In this document: positions 8,646-17,782 of the stretch, piece by piece
Layout of the letters: each line of letters begins with the position of its first letter
How positions within the stretch are numbered: the first letter of the stretch is position 1
Position numbers and translations under genes: made by a program
Assembly (NCBI RefSeq): GCF_002102175.1
Contig: NZ_LQOX01000150.1
Location: 1-64,000 of the forward strand
Source: Mycobacterium gastri
GTDB taxonomy: Bacteria > Actinomycetota > Actinomycetes > Mycobacteriales > Mycobacteriaceae
Reading direction: 5' to 3'
Length of the DNA stretch: 64,000 nucleotides
The notes under the pieces: model-generated
Seen by the model: the letters and a program-made list of their open reading frames with translations, nothing else
The model's database searches: none
Told to the model about the DNA's origin: nothing

Positions 8646-10220
8646 ATGGTCGCGCCCTTGGGGCCCATCTGGATTGCGTCGCCGCCCGAGGTGCATTCGG
8701 CGTTGCTGAGCAGTGGTCCTGGTCCGGGTTCGCTGCTGGTGGCGGCCGCGGCCTGGGACCTGCTCAGCGCTGAATATGCCGCGGCGGCAGCAGAACTCAG
8801 TGGGATCCTGGATGCGGTGCAAGCGGGAGCCTGGCAGGGGCCGAGCGCGCAGCAGTATGTCGCCGCGCATCTGCCCTATGTGGCGTGGCTGACGCAGGCC
8901 AGCGCCGACAGCGCCGCGATCGCAACCCAGCACGAGGCTGTGGCGGCGGCCTACACGGCGGCCTCGGCGGCCATGCCGACTCTGGCGGAGTTGGCGGCCA
9001 ACCACGTCATCCATGGCATCCTGGTGGCGACGAATTTTTTTGGCATCAACACCATTCCGATCGCGCTCAACGAGGCCGACTATCTGCGGATGTGGCTTCA
9101 GGCCGCCGCGACCATGGGCCTGTATCAGGCGGCCGCGGGTAGCGCGCTGGCGTCGGTCCCGCGCCCTTTGCCGGCGCCGACAATCGTGAATCCCGGTGGC
9201 GAACCGGCCGCCGGGGTGCTGGCCAACACGGCCAACGCGGCTCAGGCGCAAGCCGCCGCAGCCACGTTCAACCCCTGGCAGTTTCTCTGGCAGCTGCTCC
9301 AGGACATGTGGAACGCCTACACGGGCTTCTACGGCTGGATGTTGCGAGAGATCGCGACGTTCCTGCAGGACCCCATCGGCAACTCGATCAAGATCATCAT
9401 CGCCTTCCTCACCAACCCGGTAGCGGCGTTGATCACCTACGGCCCACTGTTGTTCGCGCTGGGATACCAGGTCTTCTTCAACCTCGTCGGCTGGCCCACC
9501 TGGGGCATGGTGTTGAGTTCGCCGTTCCTGGTGCCGGCCGGGATCAGCCTGGGTTTGAGCGCGATAGCGTTCGCGGCGCTGGCGCCTGCCGAGATCGCGG
9601 TGGCTGCCGCCCCGGCCGGGGGAATACCGCTGGCTGTCGCCGTCGCGTCTGCGTGGCCGGCTGTCAGTCTCGCGTCAACGGCTAGTGGCCTCGCGGGGTC
9701 TCCGGCGACACCAGCCGGAGCTGGTGCTTCGGCCGGCGCCGCGCCGGCCCCGGCTGCCCCGGCTCCCGCAAGTTTTGCCTACCTGGTTGGCGGCCTTGAT
9801 GATTGGGGGCCCACCTCGGGTCCGACGGTGGGTGGCCGCGGCAGCCTGAAGGCACCGGCGGCGACCATCCCGGCCGCCGGCGTGGCAGCGGCAAGCCGCG
9901 CGGCAACCCGCACGAGACGCCGCTCGCGGCGCGAATTACGAGACTATGGCGACGAATTCCTCGACATGGACTCCGGTGACGGCCCTGGCCCCGCGGCAAC
10001 CGAGGATTCCGCACAGGCGTCCGAGTGGGGGGCGGGCCCGCTGGGGTTCGCCGGTACCGCAGCCAAAGAGCCGGTGCTGCAGGCGGTCGGCCTGACGGCG
10101 CTGGCCGGTGACGAGTTCGGCGGCGGTCCGCGGATGCCGATGGTACCGAGCAGCTGGGACGGCCTGCAGGAAGGCGTACCGAAAGGGGGAGCCGACGCTT
10201 CGCACCACGACAGCAAGTAA
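8646..10220 (+). CDS. PPE4: PPE family protein PPE4
   Basis: A 524-residue PPE protein, the partner of PE5. The PPE motif is at residues 13-15 (IASPPEVHS) and a WQGPSA (WxG-type) turn lies in the helical N-terminal 180 residues. The EspG-binding tip should be in this domain. The C-terminal half has hydrophobic segments (about residues 240-330) and an Ala/Pro-rich linker before a conserved acidic stretch (ELRDYGDEFLDMDS) also present in Rv0286. A few residues (PLGP) are inserted at the N-terminus relative to M. tuberculosis. It is followed after 33 bp by esxG; in M. tuberculosis a second promoter lies in this area. Confidence 0.96.
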   Translation: MVAPLGPIWIASPPEVHSALLSSGPGPGSLLVAAAAWDLLSAEYAAAAAELSGILDAVQAGAWQGPSAQQYVAAHLPYVAWLTQASADSAAIATQHEAVAAAYTAASAAMPTLAELAANHVIHGILVATNFFGINTIPIALNEADYLRMWLQAAATMGLYQAAAGSALASVPRPLPAPTIVNPGGEPAAGVLANTANAAQAQAAAATFNPWQFLWQLLQDMWNAYTGFYGWMLREIATFLQDPIGNSIKIIIAFLTNPVAALITYGPLLFALGYQVFFNLVGWPTWGMVLSSPFLVPAGISLGLSAIAFAALAPAEIAVAAAPAGGIPLAVAVASAWPAVSLASTASGLAGSPATPAGAGASAGAAPAPAAPAPASFAYLVGGLDDWGPTSGPTVGGRGSLKAPAATIPAAGVAAASRAATRTRRRSRRELRDYGDEFLDMDSGDGPGPAATEDSAQASEWGAGPLGFAGTAAKEPVLQAVGLTALAGDEFGGGPRMPMVPSSWDGLQEGVPKGGADASHHDSK

Positions 10221-10253
10221 CCGAAATCCGAATTGCCAGAGAAAGGGGTTGTT

Positions 10254-10547
10254 ATGAGTCTTCTGGATGCCCACATTCCGCAGTTGGTGGCCTCCCAGTC
10301 GGCATTCGGCGCCAAGGCGGCGTTGATGCGGCACACGATCGGTCAGGCCGAGCAGTCGGCGATGTCGGCGCAGGCGTTTCACCAGGGCGAGTCCGCCGCC
10401 GCGTTTCAGGGCGCCCATGCCCGGTTCGTGGAGGCAGCGGCCAGGGTCAACGCCCTGCTGGACATCGCCCAGGCCAATCTCGGTGACGCCGCCGGAACTT
10501 ATGTGGCCGCCGATTCCGCGGCTGCGTCCAGCTACACGGCGTTCTAG
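10254..10547 (+). CDS. esxG: ESX-3 secreted protein EsxG
   Basis: A 97-residue WXG100-family protein, partner of EsxH. In place of the WxG turn it has HQG (AFHQGES), as in M. tuberculosis EsxG (Rv0287). The heterodimer EsxG-EsxH is secreted by ESX-3 and is required for mycobactin-mediated iron use; in pathogens it also disturbs ESCRT function in the host. The open frame reaches back to 10233, but ATG 10254 with GAAAGGGG just upstream gives the conserved start MSLLDAHIPQL. A 26-bp gap with another GAAAGGAG precedes esxH. Confidence 0.97.
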   Translation: MSLLDAHIPQLVASQSAFGAKAALMRHTIGQAEQSAMSAQAFHQGESAAAFQGAHARFVEAAARVNALLDIAQANLGDAAGTYVAADSAAASSYTAF

Positions 10548-10573
10548 CCCACAGACAACCGAAAGGAGTTGTG

Positions 10574-10864
10574 ATGTCACAGATCATGTACAACTACCCG
10601 GCGATGCTCGGACACGCCGGGGACATGTCGGGATATGCCGGCACCATGCAGGGGCTGGGCTCGGATATCGCCGCCGAGCAGTCCGCGCTGTCGAACGCCT
10701 GGCAAGGCGACACCGGGTTGACGTATCAGGCATGGCAGGCGCAGTGGAACCAGGCCATGGCAGACCTGGTGCGGGCCTATCAGTCGATGGCCGGCACGCA
10801 CGAGGCCAACACCATGGCGATGATGGCTCGCGACCAGGCTGAAGCCGCAAAATGGGGCGGCTAG
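10574..10864 (+). CDS. esxH: ESX-3 secreted protein EsxH (TB10.4)
   Basis: A 96-residue WXG100 protein with the canonical turn AWQGDTG near residue 43, matching Rv0288 in length and sequence. ATG 10574 (MSQIMYNYPAML) is preferred over the GTG immediately before it. It pairs with EsxG and binds zinc in the known structure. The truncated Esx gene at the start of the window is a close paralogue of this one, which suggests a local duplication of the esxGH cassette. Confidence 0.97.
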   Translation: MSQIMYNYPAMLGHAGDMSGYAGTMQGLGSDIAAEQSALSNAWQGDTGLTYQAWQAQWNQAMADLVRAYQSMAGTHEANTMAMMARDQAEAAKWGG

Positions 10865-10872
10865 CAAGTTAG

Positions 10873-11778
10873 ATGGTTGCAGAATCCGCAGAGACCTCGC
10901 AGCCTAACGCCGTCGAGTTGACGGTCGACAACGCGTGGTTCATCGCCGAGAGCGTCGGGGCCGGCAGTTTCCCGTGGGTGCTGGCCATCACCCCGCCATA
11001 CACCGATGGCGCGCAACGAAATGCGTTCTTCGACCGGCAGAAAGACGAGCTGACCGGGCTGGGCTTGATGTCGCCGGGCGGTACCGTCAACTCCGCGGTG
11101 GCCGACTGGATCAAAGTGGTGTGCTTCCCCGACCGGTGGCTGGACCTGCGTTACATAGGGCCGGCATCGGCCGAGGGAACCGGCGAGTTGCTGCGCGGCA
11201 TTGTCGCCCGGCGGGTCGGCGCCGGCGGCAAGACCTCCCGGAAATTCAATACCGTCGTCGCGCTGCGCAGCGCTCAGCTGATCACCTTCACGGCAATGGA
11301 TATCGATGACCCGCGGGCGCTGGTTCCGGTCCTCGGTGTCGGCTTGTCGCAGCGGCCGCCGGCCCGGTTCGAGGAGTTCAGCATGCCCATGCGGGTCGGC
11401 GCTCGCGCCGACGAGCGGCTGCGCTCCGGTGCCCCGCTCGAGGAAGTCCTTGACTACCTGGGCATCCCGGCTTCGGCACGGCCGGTGGTGGAGGCGGTCT
11501 TCTCCGGTCCGCGCAGCTACGTCGAGATCGTCGCCGGCTGCAACCGGGACGGCCAGCACACCACCACCGACGTCGGTCTGAGCATCGTCGACACCACCGC
11601 GGGCCGGGTATTGGTCAGTCCGTCCCGAGCCTTCGACGGTGAGTGGGTGTCGACCTTCAGCCCCGGGAAACCGTTCGCGACTGCCGTCGCGATCGAACAA
11701 CTCATCGCCAACCTGCCGGAGGGGCAATGGTTCCCGGGTCAGCGGTTGTCCCGCGACTTCTCCGGACAACCCTCATAA
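10873..11778 (+). CDS. espG3: ESX-3 PE/PPE chaperone EspG3
   Basis: Cytosolic chaperone that binds the tip of PPE proteins of its own system (here PPE4) and keeps them soluble for export. The protein is 301 residues; Rv0289 is about 295 and the extra residues are at the N-terminus. Conserved stretches include NAVELTVDNAWFIAE, KVVCFPDRWLDLRY and FSGPRSYVEIVAGCN. The ATG is only 8 bp after the esxH stop and has no good Shine-Dalgarno, so it is probably translated by reinitiation. Confidence 0.96.
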   Translation: MVAESAETSQPNAVELTVDNAWFIAESVGAGSFPWVLAITPPYTDGAQRNAFFDRQKDELTGLGLMSPGGTVNSAVADWIKVVCFPDRWLDLRYIGPASAEGTGELLRGIVARRVGAGGKTSRKFNTVVALRSAQLITFTAMDIDDPRALVPVLGVGLSQRPPARFEEFSMPMRVGARADERLRSGAPLEEVLDYLGIPASARPVVEAVFSGPRSYVEIVAGCNRDGQHTTTDVGLSIVDTTAGRVLVSPSRAFDGEWVSTFSPGKPFATAVAIEQLIANLPEGQWFPGQRLSRDFSGQPS

Positions 11779-11842
11779 CCGAAATTCAGAAAGTGAGTAC
11801 GATGTCTCCGCAACGGCCCCAACGGATTTGGACGGTCCGGTG

Positions 11843-13261
11843 ATGTCGGGCACCGTGATGCCGATTGTCCGCGTCGCCATCCTCGCCGACAGCCGGTTGA
11901 CGGAGATGGCCCTGCCCGCGGAGCTGCCGCTGCGCGAAATCCTGCCTGCGGTCCAGCGTTTGGTCATTCCCGCGGCGGAGAACGGCGACGGCGGCGAGGC
12001 CGGCTTGGGTGCGGCCGCGCACCTGAGTCTGGCGCCCATCGGCGGTGCACCGTTCAGCCTGGACGCCAGCCTGGACACCGTCGGGGTGGTCGACGGTGAT
12101 CTGCTCGCGTTGCAGCCGGTGCCCACCGGTCCGGCCGCCCCGGGAATCGTCGAGGACATCGCCGACGCCGCCATGATCTTCTCGAGTTCGCGGCTAAACC
12201 CTTGGGGGCCAAAGCATATCCAGCGCGGGGCGCTGGCCGCGGTGATCGGTGTGGCGCTGGTGGCGACCGGGCTGGCGGTCAGCTACCGGGTGGCGACGGG
12301 AGCGTTGGCCGGCCTGGTCACGGTCAGCGGGATCGCGGTCGTCATGGCGCTGGCCGGGTTGCTGATCACGGCCCGTTCGCCACGAACGGGGACCGCGGTG
12401 TCCATTGCCGCACTGGTGCCGATCGCCGGGGCTCTGGCGCTGGCGGTACCGGGGAAATTCGGGCCGGCGCAGCTGCTGCTGGCGGCCGCGGGTGTCACCG
12501 CGTGGTCACTGCTCTGCCTGATGGTGCCCAGCGCCGAACGCGAGCGCATCGTCGCCTTCTTCACCGCGGTGGCGGTGACCGCAGCCGGGGTATGGCTGGC
12601 CGCCGGCGCCGAACTGCTGTGGCAGCTGCCGATGCGCAGCGTCGGCTGCGGGCTGATCGTGGCCGCGCTGCTGGTCACCATCCAGGCGGCTCAGCTGTCG
12701 GCGCTGTGGGCGCGCTTTCCGTTGCCGGTCATCCCGGCGCCCGGGGATCCCACCCCGTCGGCTCCGTCGTTGCGGGTGCTCGAAGACTTGCCGCGGCGGG
12801 TGCGTGTCAGTGACGCCCATCAAAGCGGTTTCATTGCCGCGGCCGTGCTGCTGAGCGTCCTGGGATCGGCGGCAATCGCGGTGCGCCCCGAAGCGGTCGC
12901 CGGCGTGGGCTGGTACGTGGTGGCGGCGACGGCCGCCGCGACCGCGCTGCGCGCCCGGGTATGGGATTCGGCCGCCTGCAAGGCCTGGTTGCTGGCCCAA
13001 CCACATCTGGTGGCGGGAGTCCTGTTGGTGGTCTACACCGCGACCGGGCGCTACGCCGCCGCCTTGGGTGCGGTGCTGGTGCTCGCGGTACTGGTGCTGG
13101 CCTGGATCGCCGTTGCGCTGAACCCTGTCATTGCCTCGCCGGACAGCTACTCCCTGCCGCTGCGCCGCGTGCTGGGCTTTGTCGCCGCCGGCCTGGACGT
13201 TTCGCTCATCCCGGTGATGGCATACCTGGTCGGCCTGTTCACCTGGGTGCTCAATCGATGA
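11843..13261 (+). CDS. eccD3: ESX-3 membrane channel subunit EccD3
   Basis: Polytopic subunit of the ESX-3 membrane complex, 472 residues from ATG 11843 (GTG 11840 and ATG 11858 are in frame too). An N-terminal ubiquitin-like domain (PIVRVAILADSRLTEMALP onward) is followed by about eleven hydrophobic helices. The upstream sequence is odd: ATG 11802 has a reasonable Shine-Dalgarno and would encode the expected N-terminal extension, but a one-base surplus near 11806 puts it out of frame (see findings). The 3' end overlaps mycP3 by 4 bp. The sequence follows Rv0290. Confidence 0.93.
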   Translation: MSGTVMPIVRVAILADSRLTEMALPAELPLREILPAVQRLVIPAAENGDGGEAGLGAAAHLSLAPIGGAPFSLDASLDTVGVVDGDLLALQPVPTGPAAPGIVEDIADAAMIFSSSRLNPWGPKHIQRGALAAVIGVALVATGLAVSYRVATGALAGLVTVSGIAVVMALAGLLITARSPRTGTAVSIAALVPIAGALALAVPGKFGPAQLLLAAAGVTAWSLLCLMVPSAERERIVAFFTAVAVTAAGVWLAAGAELLWQLPMRSVGCGLIVAALLVTIQAAQLSALWARFPLPVIPAPGDPTPSAPSLRVLEDLPRRVRVSDAHQSGFIAAAVLLSVLGSAAIAVRPEAVAGVGWYVVAATAAATALRARVWDSAACKAWLLAQPHLVAGVLLVVYTATGRYAAALGAVLVLAVLVLAWIAVALNPVIASPDSYSLPLRRVLGFVAAGLDVSLIPVMAYLVGLFTWVLNR

Positions 13262-14658
13262 CACGTGCTGCCGGATTAGGTTGCTGCGCAACAATTGTGG
13301 CTGTGGTGATAGCCACCGCTGCGCCGGCGTCGGCTATCGGCCCGCCGGCGGTCGACGCCGGCGTGAATCCGCCCAGCGGTACCCCGGGGCCGGTGCAGCC
13401 GATGGAGCAACGCGGCGCCTGCAGCGTCTCCGGACTCCTGGACGGTACCGATGTCAGTGTCCCGGCACCCAGCCAAGCGCTGCTGAATTTGCCTGCGGCA
13501 TGGCAGTTCTCGCGCGGCGACGGTCAGTTGGTGGCCATCATCGACACCGGGGTGCAACCGGGTCCGCGATTGCCGAACGTGGACGGCGGTGGCGACTTCG
13601 TGGATTCGACCGACGGCCTGACCGACTGCGACGGGCACGGCACCCTGGTCGCCGGGGTCGTCGCCGGGCAGCCCGGTGACGACGGCTTCGCGGGGGTCGC
13701 GCCGGCGGCGCGATTGGTGTCCATCAGGGTGACCTCGGCCAAGTTCTCGCCGCGGACCTCAGGTGGCGACCCCACGCTGGCCCGGGCAGCGATCGACGTG
13801 GACACGCTGTCCCGCGCGATCGTGCATGCGGCCGATCTCGGCGCCCGGGTGATCAACATCTCCGCGGTGACCTGCCTGCCCGCCGACCGAACGGTCGACC
13901 AGTCCGCACTGGGAGCGGCGATCAGGTATGCGGCCGTGGACAAGGACGCGGTGATCGTGGCCGCCGCCGGTAACAGCGGCGCGGCCGGCTCAGGCGGCGG
14001 TGGCAGCTCCTGCGACTCGAACCCGCTGACCGACCTGAGCCGCCCGGACGATCCACGCAACTGGGCCGGCGTCACGTCGATCTCCATCCCGTCGTGGTGG
14101 CAGCCGTACGTGTTGTCGGTGGCGTCCTTGGCGCCGGACGGGCAGCCGTCGAAGTTCACCATGGCCGGTCCGTGGGTGGGTGTCGCCGCACCCGGGGAAA
14201 ACATTCTGTCGGTGAGCAACGGCGACGGCGGTGGCCTGGCCAACGGCCTTCCCAATGACCACCAGCAACTGGTGCCCATCAGCGGCACCAGCTACGCGGC
14301 CGGCTACGTCTCCGGTGTCGCCGCGCTGGTCCGCAGCAAGTATCCCGGCCTGAGCGCGGGCGAGGTGGTGCGCCGCATCACCGCCACCGCGCACAACAGC
14401 GCCCGCGCTCCGTCCAACATCGTCGGCGCCGGCGCTATCGACCCGGTGGCGGCGCTGACCTGGCAGCTGCCCGCCCCGCAATCAGGGGCGCCAGCGGCGC
14501 CAATGGCCAAACCGGTTGCAGTTCCACCGGCACCGAAGCCCAAGGACACCACACCCCGCAACGTCGCATTCGCCGGAGCCGCCGCGTTGGCATTGCTGGT
14601 CGGCATCACCGCAGCAACTGCGGCGACGGTGCGCCGGCGAAAGGAGCCGATCCCGTGA
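13258..14658 (+). CDS. mycP3: ESX-3 mycosin, subtilisin-like protease MycP3
   Basis: Membrane-anchored subtilase of ESX-3, 466 residues. It has an N-terminal signal segment (hydrophobic run ending in an Ala-rich cleavage region near residue 27) and a C-terminal transmembrane helix (about residues 435-457) followed by RRRK. The catalytic triad is visible: Asp96 (AIIDTGV), His127 (DGHGTLVAG) and Ser345 (SGTSYAAGYVSG). Mycosins stabilise the ESX membrane complex and act in the periplasm. It overlaps eccD3 and eccE3 by 4 bp each. It corresponds to Rv0291. Confidence 0.97.
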   Translation: MTRAAGLGCCATIVAVVIATAAPASAIGPPAVDAGVNPPSGTPGPVQPMEQRGACSVSGLLDGTDVSVPAPSQALLNLPAAWQFSRGDGQLVAIIDTGVQPGPRLPNVDGGGDFVDSTDGLTDCDGHGTLVAGVVAGQPGDDGFAGVAPAARLVSIRVTSAKFSPRTSGGDPTLARAAIDVDTLSRAIVHAADLGARVINISAVTCLPADRTVDQSALGAAIRYAAVDKDAVIVAAAGNSGAAGSGGGGSSCDSNPLTDLSRPDDPRNWAGVTSISIPSWWQPYVLSVASLAPDGQPSKFTMAGPWVGVAAPGENILSVSNGDGGGLANGLPNDHQQLVPISGTSYAAGYVSGVAALVRSKYPGLSAGEVVRRITATAHNSARAPSNIVGAGAIDPVAALTWQLPAPQSGAPAAPMAKPVAVPPAPKPKDTTPRNVAFAGAAALALLVGITAATAATVRRRKEPIP

Positions 14659-15650
14659 GCCTCAATTCGATTCCGCGCCCGGGAAACGGGCGGATCGCCG
14701 TGGCGCTGCTGGCGATGGTTCCCGCGGCGATGGCTTATCCGTGGCACTCGACCCGTGACTATTGGCTGATCGGGATCGCTGCTGCCGTGGTGATCGTCCT
14801 GTTCGGCTGGTGGCGCGGACTGCACTTCACCACGATCGCGCGTCGCCGGCTGGCCATGATGCGGCGACGGCGGTCGCGCACCGATTCCGCAACCGAGGTG
14901 CGCACCACGGCGCTGCTGCGCATCGGTCCGCCGGCCCCGGGCCTGGAGGTGCTCCCGCTGCCGTTGATAGCCGGGTACCTGAACCGCTACGGCATCCGCG
15001 CCGACGCCGTCCGAATCACCGGGCATGTCAACGCGGCGGGTGAACGGGAGCTGTGGATCGGGCTGACGGTGTCGGCCGCCGCCAACCTGGCGGCCCTGCA
15101 AGCCCGGTCACCGCGAATCCCGTTGCAGCAGACCGCCGAGGTCGCTGCGCGCCGGCTCGCCGACCACCTCCGCGAAATCGGCTGGGACGTCGGCACAGTC
15201 GGGGACGACGCGCCGCGGTTGCTGGCTCGCGCCGACCGCGAAACGTGGCGATGTATGCGCCACGGCGACTCCGATTACCTTGCCGCATACCGGGTCAGCG
15301 TGGATGCCGCATTGCCCGAAACATTGGCTGCCGTGTGGTCGCATTCGGCACGTGAGACCTGGGCGGCATTGGAGATCGGCACCGCCGGTCGACCGGGCGG
15401 CCCGTCCACGGTTGCCGTCGCGTGCGCGTTCCGCACCGATACGCGTCCCGACGGGGCGGCGCCGCTGGCCGGGCTGACTCTGCAACGCGGCAGCCAGCGG
15501 CCGGCGCTGGCGGCCTTGGAGCCGTCGTCCACGCGGCGACTCGACGGACACACCGACACACCCGAGGGCCTGCTGGAGCGACTGGTGTGGCCCACCCCGT
15601 CGGCCTGGGCGGGGCACACGCCGCTCACCGAAGCCCTTAGTCGAACATGA
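14655..15650 (+). CDS. eccE3: ESX-3 membrane-complex protein EccE3
   Basis: Peripheral subunit of the ESX-3 membrane complex, 331 residues, the same length as Rv0292. Two transmembrane helices at about residues 10-50 are followed by a periplasm-facing domain containing the conserved IPLQQTAEVAARRLADHLRE region. GTG 14655 overlaps the mycP3 stop. It is the last gene of the ESX-3 operon; its 3' end overlaps the convergent hydrolase gene by 14 bp, so the operon has no room for a separate terminator. Confidence 0.96.
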   Translation: MSLNSIPRPGNGRIAVALLAMVPAAMAYPWHSTRDYWLIGIAAAVVIVLFGWWRGLHFTTIARRRLAMMRRRRSRTDSATEVRTTALLRIGPPAPGLEVLPLPLIAGYLNRYGIRADAVRITGHVNAAGERELWIGLTVSAAANLAALQARSPRIPLQQTAEVAARRLADHLREIGWDVGTVGDDAPRLLARADRETWRCMRHGDSDYLAAYRVSVDAALPETLAAVWSHSARETWAALEIGTAGRPGGPSTVAVACAFRTDTRPDGAAPLAGLTLQRGSQRPALAALEPSSTRRLDGHTDTPEGLLERLVWPTPSAWAGHTPLTEALSRT

Positions 15651-16848
15651 AACCGCGCAGGAACAGCGTCATCCGCCGCAGGTAATCCAACTGGCTCACA
15701 TGCATGACGTGACTGCCGGGGAACCAGTGCAGTGCGCAGTGATCCCAGTGCTCCCACAGCGTTACGGCATGCTCGGGTGGAGCCATCCGATCGCCGAGGC
15801 CGGTGATGATCATCCGGCGGTGCTTGGGCAGCAGCGGCCGATAGTTCAACGGGCCGTGGTAGGCCAGCCCGGCGCTCAACTCGTCACGGCTGATGCGCGA
15901 CAGGCACAGGCCCAGCCGGACCAGCCCGCTGGCCGGAAACCATTCGTCGAACAGTTTGCCCGGGCTGACCACCGGGCAGTTGGGAATGACGGCCTCGAGC
16001 CGGTTCTCCGCCGACGCCACCAGCGCGGACGTGTAACCGCCCAGCGATATGCCGGTCAGCGCGATGCGCTCGACGCCGGTGTGGCGCAGGTAGTCCACGA
16101 TGGAGCGAAAATCGTACACCGCCTGGGCCATCGCCTCGGCGAAGCCGCTCAAGCCGCCGGCGAAGAAACCGAAACCGCTGAACGGCGACAACCTCTCGGC
16201 TCGCTTTCCGTGAAAAGGCAAGGTGTACAACAGAACATCGTAACCGGACCGGTAATACCACGGCAGCGAGAAGAACAGCCCGTTGAGCAGGTACGACGAG
16301 CCCATGAAACCGTGGATGACGCACAGCGTGGGGCGCGGCCCGTCGTCATGGCGCCAATGCTGTGCCCGCACAACGTTGTTTGCGGTCAAGCCGCTCCACT
16401 GCTTGCGCATGGTGGGGTTGATCGCCCGGAAGCCGCTGGCGAACGAGATGTCGTCGACGGTGCCACGCGCTATCCATTCGGCGAGCGGGCTGGCGGGCCG
16501 CGACGAAACCTTGGGCAGATCCGTCGGCGCCGGAAAGGACTTCGCCGGATCCCGTTGGGCTGCCAGTTCGGCGTAGAAATTCAAGTTGCTGCGCTCGCTG
16601 CCGGAATTAAGCCGGAGCAAAGCGGTTGCGACGACGGCCGGTGCCACCGTGGTGGACAGCACCGACGACGCCGCGGTGCGCAGCGCGATATCACCGACCG
16701 CCGATGACTCGACGACGATGCGTTGGCGCAGCGAGAGCGCAGATCGCGGCGGGAGCCCTTCGGCGCCGGCGTCGGCCCCGGGCACGTCGGGAATCGGGAG
16801 CGGCGGATCGATGGGATCCGCGTCAGACATCCCCGAAAACTCCGACAT
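15637..16848 (-). CDS. alpha/beta hydrolase family protein (Rv0293c-like)
   Basis: A 403-residue protein (from ATG 16848, MSEFSGMSDAD; Rv0293c is about 400). It has the alpha/beta-hydrolase features: an HGFMGSS oxyanion-type loop and the nucleophile elbow GISLGG, with GDRMAPP and GSHVMHV as likely positions of the acid and the catalytic His. The substrate is unknown. The open frame continues 153 bp upstream into the start region of the divergent tam gene, but that extension is Arg/Tyr-rich and not family-like. It converges on and overlaps eccE3. Confidence 0.85.
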   Translation of the reverse strand: MSEFSGMSDADPIDPPLPIPDVPGADAGAEGLPPRSALSLRQRIVVESSAVGDIALRTAASSVLSTTVAPAVVATALLRLNSGSERSNLNFYAELAAQRDPAKSFPAPTDLPKVSSRPASPLAEWIARGTVDDISFASGFRAINPTMRKQWSGLTANNVVRAQHWRHDDGPRPTLCVIHGFMGSSYLLNGLFFSLPWYYRSGYDVLLYTLPFHGKRAERLSPFSGFGFFAGGLSGFAEAMAQAVYDFRSIVDYLRHTGVERIALTGISLGGYTSALVASAENRLEAVIPNCPVVSPGKLFDEWFPASGLVRLGLCLSRISRDELSAGLAYHGPLNYRPLLPKHRRMIITGLGDRMAPPEHAVTLWEHWDHCALHWFPGSHVMHVSQLDYLRRMTLFLRGFMFD

Positions 16849-16999
16849 CCCGTCGATGGTAGTGCGCCGATATCGCGGGGTGCCGGCGAATTCGACAGCG
16901 ACGTCAATTTCTTGGGCAACGCGGTGCGCGCCCGGACCGCATCGGTAATAGGTTGTTCCATAACACCCGATTGGCGACGGGTTGAGCAGGAGGACCGAC

Positions 17000-17782
17000 A
17001 TGTGGGATCCGGACGTCTACCTGGCCTTTGCGGATCATCGCAGCCGTCCGTTCTACGACTTGGTGTCCCGGGTGGGCGCCAAGCGGGCGCGCCGGGTGGT
17101 CGACCTGGGTTGCGGCCCCGGCCACCTGACGCGGCACCTGGCGCGACGCTGGCCCGAGGCGACGATCGAGGCCTTGGACAGTTCACCGGAAATGGTCGCC
17201 GCCGCCCGGGAACGCGGTATCGACGCCACGACCTGCGACGTGCGGAACTGGAAGCCTCGGCCCGACACCGACGTGGTGGTCAGCAACGCCGCACTGCACT
17301 GGGTTCCCGAACACTCGGAACTGCTGGTCCGCTGGGCCGGCGAGCTGCCGGCCGGATCCTGGATGGCGGTTCAGGTCCCGGGCAACTTCGACACCCCATC
17401 GCACGCCGTGGTGCGGACCCTGGCCCGGCGGGAGCCGTACGCAAAGCTCCTGCGCGACATACCGTTTCGAGTAGGGGCTGTGGTGCAGTCGCCGGCGTAC
17501 TACGCGAATCTGCTGATGGACGCCGGATGCAAGGTCGACGCCTGGGAGACGACCTACCTGCACCAGCTCACCGGTGAGCACCCGGTGGTGGAATGGATCA
17601 CCGGCACCGCGCTGGTTCCGGTGCGGGAACGGCTGGACGACGCGGGTTGGGAGCAGTTCCGCCAGGAGCTGATCCCGCTGCTGGACGACGCCTACCCGCG
17701 CCGGGCCGACGGTACCACGATCTTTCCGTTCCGCCGGCTGTTCATCGTCGCCGAGGTGGGGGGAGCACGCCGCGGCTCGTGA
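17000..17782 (+). CDS. tam: trans-aconitate 2-methyltransferase
   Basis: Class I SAM-dependent methyltransferase, 260 residues, matching Rv0294. It methylates trans-aconitate, an inhibitor of aconitase that forms from cis-aconitate. The SAM-binding motif I is VVDLGCGPG, followed by ALDSSPEM (acidic residue of motif II) and VVSNAALHWVPEH typical of Tam. ATG 17000 has AGGAGGA 8 bp upstream. Divergent from the hydrolase gene with about 150 bp between the starts. Confidence 0.95.
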   Translation: MWDPDVYLAFADHRSRPFYDLVSRVGAKRARRVVDLGCGPGHLTRHLARRWPEATIEALDSSPEMVAAARERGIDATTCDVRNWKPRPDTDVVVSNAALHWVPEHSELLVRWAGELPAGSWMAVQVPGNFDTPSHAVVRTLARREPYAKLLRDIPFRVGAVVQSPAYYANLLMDAGCKVDAWETTYLHQLTGEHPVVEWITGTALVPVRERLDDAGWEQFRQELIPLLDDAYPRRADGTTIFPFRRLFIVAEVGGARRGS

